Below, piece after piece: positions 15,014 through 17,783 of a stretch of DNA of 17,783 nt. Source of the DNA: Archaeoglobaceae archaeon (lineage in GTDB: Archaea > Halobacteriota > Archaeoglobi > Archaeoglobales > JdFR-42); contig WAJW01000089.1 of the NCBI GenBank assembly GCA_015523685.1, positions 1 to 17,783 on the forward strand. The letters are read 5' to 3'. Position numbers and translations under genes: made by a program. Below the pieces are notes generated by a model. That model had not been told where the DNA came from, did not search any database, and was given only the letters and a program-made list of their open reading frames with translations. Within the stretch, counting starts at the first letter, position 1. Every line of letters starts with the position of its first letter.

Positions 15014-15480
15014 CTTTTTGTGTTGCCTCGCATCTGTAATCTGTTAAATCCTTCAGGCATAAAACTGGATGACCTCTGACCTCAACTCTGATAGATTTAC
15101 CCACTTCTTCCACATCAGGCTTAAATGTCTGGATGGCTATTGTGAATGAACGTGCCAACAGATCCGGATCTAATATATGAAGCAAAAAAATCAGAATGCC
15201 TCAAACTCTCCCAGTTTGATAGGTGGCTGAATGCCACCTGTAATTGAAAAGCAATCTCTCAGAAACGTTCCCGTATATCTCTTATCCTCCTCCCATAACC
15301 GGCCATGATCTGTGTTCCAGGTCACTGCAGTAACTTCTATCCATTGGGGAAAAGTATGTTTCCATTCATGCTTCTTCACCGAATTTCCAGAAATATTTGA
15401 GAAATTCATCCAGAGAACCTCTGTCAAATATTCGTTTTTTCAGATATAGGATTAAATGTCCAGGGTTACTGCAGTTACAT
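15014..15480 (-). pseudogene. Probable decayed coding sequence of unknown origin
   Basis: The 565 bp spacer 14978-15542 has no intact gene, but minus-strand reading gives protein-like pieces in different frames. About 15476-15371 reads NPGHLILYLKKRIFDRGSL then DEFLKYFWKFGEEA and a stop. A second frame (15427-15191) reads EWKHTFPQWIEVTAVTWNTD, RLWEEDKRYTGTFLRDCF, and ends GEFEAF. A third (15185-14952) reads SIRVEVRGHPVLCLKDLTDY before running into marker 11. The first two would join by one frameshift. I do not recognise the parent family. It may instead be several unrelated chance frames; codon texture argues mildly against chance. Confidence 0.35.
15392..15440 (+). repeat. Bulged inverted repeat followed by a T-run
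   Basis: AATATTTGA (15392-15400) pairs with TCAAATATT (15424-15432), and inside it CAGAG (15411-15415) pairs with CTCTG (15419-15423) over an AAC loop. The right arms are contiguous, while the left arms are split by a 10 nt bulge. TTTTTT follows at 15435-15440, so on the plus strand it looks like a terminator, though no plus-strand gene ends here. Confidence 0.4.
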
Positions 15481-15481
15481 C
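15460..15481. promoter_or_regulatory. Imperfect palindrome upstream of the FMN dehydrogenase gene (second copy at 15317)
   Basis: GTTACTGCAGTTAC (15465-15478) lies about 16 bp upstream of the TATA box of the next gene. A sister copy, GTCACTGCAGTAAC (15321-15334), sits exactly 144 bp upstream in the same orientation, both preceded by CCAGG. The core ACTGCAGT is a perfect palindrome. Placement suits a regulator-binding site; the regulator is unknown. Confidence 0.4.
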
Positions 15482-15493
15482 AAATTCCATATG

Positions 15494-15500
15494 TTTATAT
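15494..15500 (+). promoter_or_regulatory. TATA box for the FMN dehydrogenase gene
   Basis: TTTATAT is 43-49 nt before the ATG at 15543, predicting a start near 15523 and a leader of about 20 nt that includes the strong GGGGGTG ribosome site at 15530-15536. Confidence 0.55.
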
Positions 15501-15542
15501 GCCTGCAGGATAGCTGGTGTGTTATCATAAGGGGGTGACAGT

Positions 15543-16505
15543 ATGCTGGATGAAATTTACAGGAAGGGGAGAGAAAGGCTGAAGGAGATAGGGATATATG
15601 AGGATGTGGAGGTTGGAGTTGAAACGGGGTATGTTAACAGACACAATGAGGAGATCTTTAAAAAATTCCATCTTGTGATGTCAGGAATTGATGCGGAATT
15701 TGCAGACACGAGAACATCGGCTTTCGGGATACCTCTTGAGACTCCTCTTATGATGGCCCAGATAACCTTCCCCATTCCGCGAATCACGGAAAATGCCCTC
15801 GTTAAAATTGCCCGGGCATTGAAAGAGACAGGTTCGATGATGTGGCTCGGTTTCCCGATCCCGGATAATCTCGAAGAAATTGCCAGCATAGTGCCAACAG
15901 GCCAGATGATAAAACCATACAGGGACAGGAAAAAGATTTATGACGCTATTGAATTTGTTGAAAAATCCGGTGCGATTGCCTACGGGGTTGATTTTGATTC
16001 GGGAGCAAGAACGAAGTACCTTGGTAAGCTAAGAGGACCTGAATCGAAACCTCTCTCTTCAGAAGAAATTAAAGACATAATGAACGCTTCAAAACTGCCG
16101 TTTCTTCTGAAAGGAGTGTTGAGTACAAAGGATGCAAAGAAAGCGATGAGAATCGGTGTGGAAAACATTCTCGTCACAAATCACGCTGCTCACACTCTGG
16201 ATTATCTGCCCCATCCTCTGGAAGTTCTTCCCGAGATAAAGCAGGTAATTCATGAGGATGTGATGATATTTGTGGACAGTGGATTCAGGCGTGGTTCGGA
16301 TGTATTCAAAGGACTTGCAATGGGTGCAGACATAGTCATGCTGGGAAGGCCCATAATATATGGACTGGCTGTGAACGAAAAAGATGGGGTAAAAGAGGTG
16401 ATTACCACCATTACGGAAGAACTCAGAAGGATAATGACAATGTGCGGGGCGAAGAGGATTTCGGATATAGACGAAACCATGATTTCTGTATGTAAATTCG
16501 CATAG
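15543..16505 (+). CDS. FMN-dependent alpha-hydroxyacid dehydrogenase-like protein
   Basis: TIM-barrel flavoenzyme related to glycolate oxidase and L-lactate dehydrogenase (COG1304), 320 residues. FLLKGV (187-192) gives the FMN lysine K190. VTNHAAHTLDYLP (211-223) matches the family's SNHGxRQLD block and keeps the catalytic histidine H214. VDSGFRRGSDVFKGLAMGAD (244-263) and GRPIIYGLA (268-276) form the phosphate site of FMN. The arginine that grips the substrate carboxylate in the NHGxR block is replaced by H217, so the substrate may not be a simple 2-hydroxyacid. No signal or membrane segment. It has its own TATA box and a strong ribosome site, and a hairpin terminator follows. A type 2 IPP isomerase is less likely because the NHAAHTLD segment is of the hydroxyacid type. 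Confidence 0.85.
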   Translation: MLDEIYRKGRERLKEIGIYEDVEVGVETGYVNRHNEEIFKKFHLVMSGIDAEFADTRTSAFGIPLETPLMMAQITFPIPRITENALVKIARALKETGSMMWLGFPIPDNLEEIASIVPTGQMIKPYRDRKKIYDAIEFVEKSGAIAYGVDFDSGARTKYLGKLRGPESKPLSSEEIKDIMNASKLPFLLKGVLSTKDAKKAMRIGVENILVTNHAAHTLDYLPHPLEVLPEIKQVIHEDVMIFVDSGFRRGSDVFKGLAMGADIVMLGRPIIYGLAVNEKDGVKEVITTITEELRRIMTMCGAKRISDIDETMISVCKFA

Positions 16506-16507
16506 AT

Positions 16508-16547
16508 GAGCAGTTACTTGCTCTTCATCAATTTCTTATCTTTTCTG
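16508..16547 (+). terminator. Hairpin plus T-rich terminator after the FMN dehydrogenase gene
   Basis: GAGCA (16508-16512) pairs with TGCTC (16519-16523), two bases after the stop codon. A T-rich run ATTTCTTATCTTTTCTG follows at 16530-16546. Confidence 0.55.
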
Positions 16548-16582
16548 AATAATTGTTCCAATTGAAAATTGCGGGTAAGAAA

Positions 16583-16714
16583 TTTAAAAGGCCTGAAACA
16601 GGATTTTCTGCAATATCAGGTGTTCGGAATCCCGTCACCTTACAGAAACACCACGTAACTGTAGGTAAAAGAGCATGAACATGCTTACAGGACATATTCC
16701 GGTTTCTTACAGGA
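16583..16714 (+). other. Possible small RNA locus: TATA-like box followed by three short hairpins
   Basis: TTTAAAAGG (16583-16591) is followed at about the expected start distance by three adjacent hairpins: AGGTG/CACCT (16618-16640), TACAG/CTGTA (16641-16663), and AGCAT/ATGCT (16672-16685). CTTACAG occurs three times (16639, 16684, 16706), the last two as CTTACAGGA. No protein frame is evident. It does not match SRP RNA, RNase P RNA or a tRNA that I can recognise. Stems are short, so chance is possible. Confidence 0.25.
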
Positions 16715-16835
16715 TTTAAAAGAACAATAGATCAAAAAAGAAGATTATAATCCTTTGCCTTAGCAAAAAAGAACACCGGCTCTACCTTACTTCTCTCTTT
16801 GAGAGGCTTTACGTCAAATTTCAAATTAAAACTTT

Positions 16836-17078
16836 TCAGAACATGGATATGAATGAAATATTATGGACAACCATATTCAGCTTTGTTATCACAGTGTTCA
16901 GTAATCTTTGATCAAGTACTCTGACATAATCTCTCGTTGTATAATCCCTCATCAGAATTAACTCGTAGCTCTAAACGCCTATCGCAATTAGATCTCCCTG
17001 TTCTCCCTTAGAATAAATAATTGACTCTTTCACAGTTCTATTACATCTTATGCTAATGTTGACACAGGCCGGTTCAGG
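16836..17078 (-). pseudogene. Possible remnant of a universal-stress-protein domain
   Basis: The minus strand reads, in one frame with a single TAG at 16973-16971, SDSNPEPACVNISIRCNRTV then KESIIYSKGEQGDLIAIGV, stop, ELILMRDYTTRDYV then VLDQRLLNTVITKLNMVV. The order DLIxxG, then YTTRDxV, then VLDxxLxNT, then VV resembles the C-terminal half of UspA-type domains, including those fused to amino-acid transporters. No start codon or full domain is present. Resemblance is by eye only and is weak. Confidence 0.3.
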
Positions 17079-17118
17079 ATTGGAATCAGAAAGATCAAAT
17101 TAGATCAAAATTGGTTTT

Positions 17119-17783
17119 ATTGTAAGTATAATCGGTGTTGATGGGAGTAGCAAGTCCACATTTATAAAACAGGTGGCAGAGGAACTTTGAGGAAATCAAA
17201 CTGGATCAAAAGCCGGTGGTTTTTTGATGAAATGCAGAAGGTTGAGAGGTGGAAGCGTTTGATGAGAACATTTAATGAGCTGAATAATGCCAGAATAGTG
17301 GTCTCTGGATCCCCTTCATTACCTGCCAGGGGAGTCTGAAACCTTTTTAACTGTTGGGTATCCTGATCTTGTGGTTTATCCATTGCTTCCAGAGATTTCT
17401 GAAATTCAAGGAAAATTGAAATAAAAGACAGGATGGATGTTCTGGAGAGGTAAACAGAGAATAAAGGCATTGTGGAGAGAATATCTGGAATATGGTGATT
17501 TTACAGAAGTTGTTCCAGAGAACAAAAATTCATGACGTTTTCTTTTATAAAAAAAGTTCATAGACCTGTTAGAGGATAAATTTTCAGAAAATCTTAAAGA
17601 GGTATTTATAATACCCCCGTTAAAATGTTCGAATTCTCCCTTAAAAATCAAGAAAGGATTCCAGAGAAAATTTATTGTGTGGATAGGACTGGTAAATTCG
17701 ATAGCATTCAGGTTGATTGAAAACAGAGGCGGATTAATGTCCTGCTTACGCTGGGCTCTCTTAAACTATGACTGTCTTTATTC
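17119..17783 (+). pseudogene. Degenerate AAA ATPase with DUF4143 domain (runs off window)
   Basis: Pieces of one archaeal AAA ATPase follow in the right order but in different frames. IVSIIGVDGSSKSTFIKQVA (17119-17178, then EEL and TGA) is the P-loop. WFFDEMQKVERWKRLMRTF and NARIVVSGSPS (17202-17339, another frame) are the Walker B and sensor 1 segment. LVVYPLLPEI (17338-17424) is the post-ATPase segment. ALWREYLEYGDFTEVVPEN (17425-17535, after an in-frame TAA) is the DUF4143 entry motif. Then ERIPEKIYCVDRTG (about 17657-17692), and in a further frame GLVNSIAFRLIENRGGLM, as in the 'IYxIDxGLxN...FRFSENxGRLxEN' block of this family. Stops and frameshifts exclude a working protein. Intact members are about 400-480 residues; their role is unclear, often called accessory or toxin-antitoxin-like. 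Confidence 0.75.

Noticed and set aside
14952..15185. 77-residue minus-strand frame as a real gene
   Set aside because: It begins with TTG inside a T-run without a ribosome site and covers the promoter and start of the marker 11 gene.
17601..17615. GGTATT/AATACC hairpin near the right edge
   Set aside because: Short, A/T-rich and within decayed coding sequence; likely chance.
17162..17651. Minus-strand frames of 81-102 codons near the right edge
   Set aside because: They are antisense to the AAA ATPase remnant, whose plus-strand blocks are recognisable.

Overview
This window looks like a chromosomal segment of a euryarchaeon with methanogen-type cofactor biochemistry: a methanogen, or a methane- or alkane-oxidising relative near Methanosarcinales, Syntrophoarchaeales or Archaeoglobales. 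The evidence is the archaeal forms of S-adenosylmethionine synthetase, DnaG and MptA, the F420 enzyme CofC, methanogenesis marker protein 11, the archaea-restricted UPF0058 and UPF0146 families, TATA-box promoters, many leaderless starts, and oligo-T terminators. The exact lineage is inferred.

Layout. Positions 1-1057 (minus) hold a SAM synthetase cut by the window edge. It diverges from a tight plus-strand operon hisG-hisA-hisB-metG (1146-5261), whose genes overlap by 1-4 nt or lie 5 nt apart. A 0.7 kb spacer follows. It holds a T-rich terminator, a 45-residue cysteine-rich small protein (5478-5615), and a structured leader in front of dnaG (5956-7128). Next come UPF0058 (plus), a RimI-like acetyltransferase (minus), UPF0146 (plus) and an unrecognised archaeal protein (plus). 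These are packed with overlapping convergent ends and a 35 bp divergent promoter.

From 9158 to 14977 are two divergent pairs: minus-strand mptA plus a secreted phospholipase-D-like protein, against plus-strand aroE-cofC; then a minus-strand pair of methanogenesis marker 11 and a radical SAM protein converging on cofC. MptA serves tetrahydromethanopterin synthesis, CofC serves F420, AroE serves aromatic amino acids, and marker 11 is a methanogen-type gene of unknown role. The stretch is therefore mainly cofactor and core metabolism.

The end of the window is looser. An FMN-dependent alpha-hydroxyacid-dehydrogenase-like gene (15543-16505) sits between two stretches of decayed sequence. The right one (about 16.8-17.8 kb) contains clear remains of an AAA ATPase of the DUF4143 type and a weaker universal-stress-protein-like remnant. 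No tRNA, rRNA, CRISPR array or intact mobile element was seen.

I did not find an unmistakable new system. The best leads are two mutually exclusive hairpins in the dnaG leader, the small cysteine protein beside them, the coupled marker-11/radical-SAM pair, and a repeated palindrome upstream of the FMN gene.
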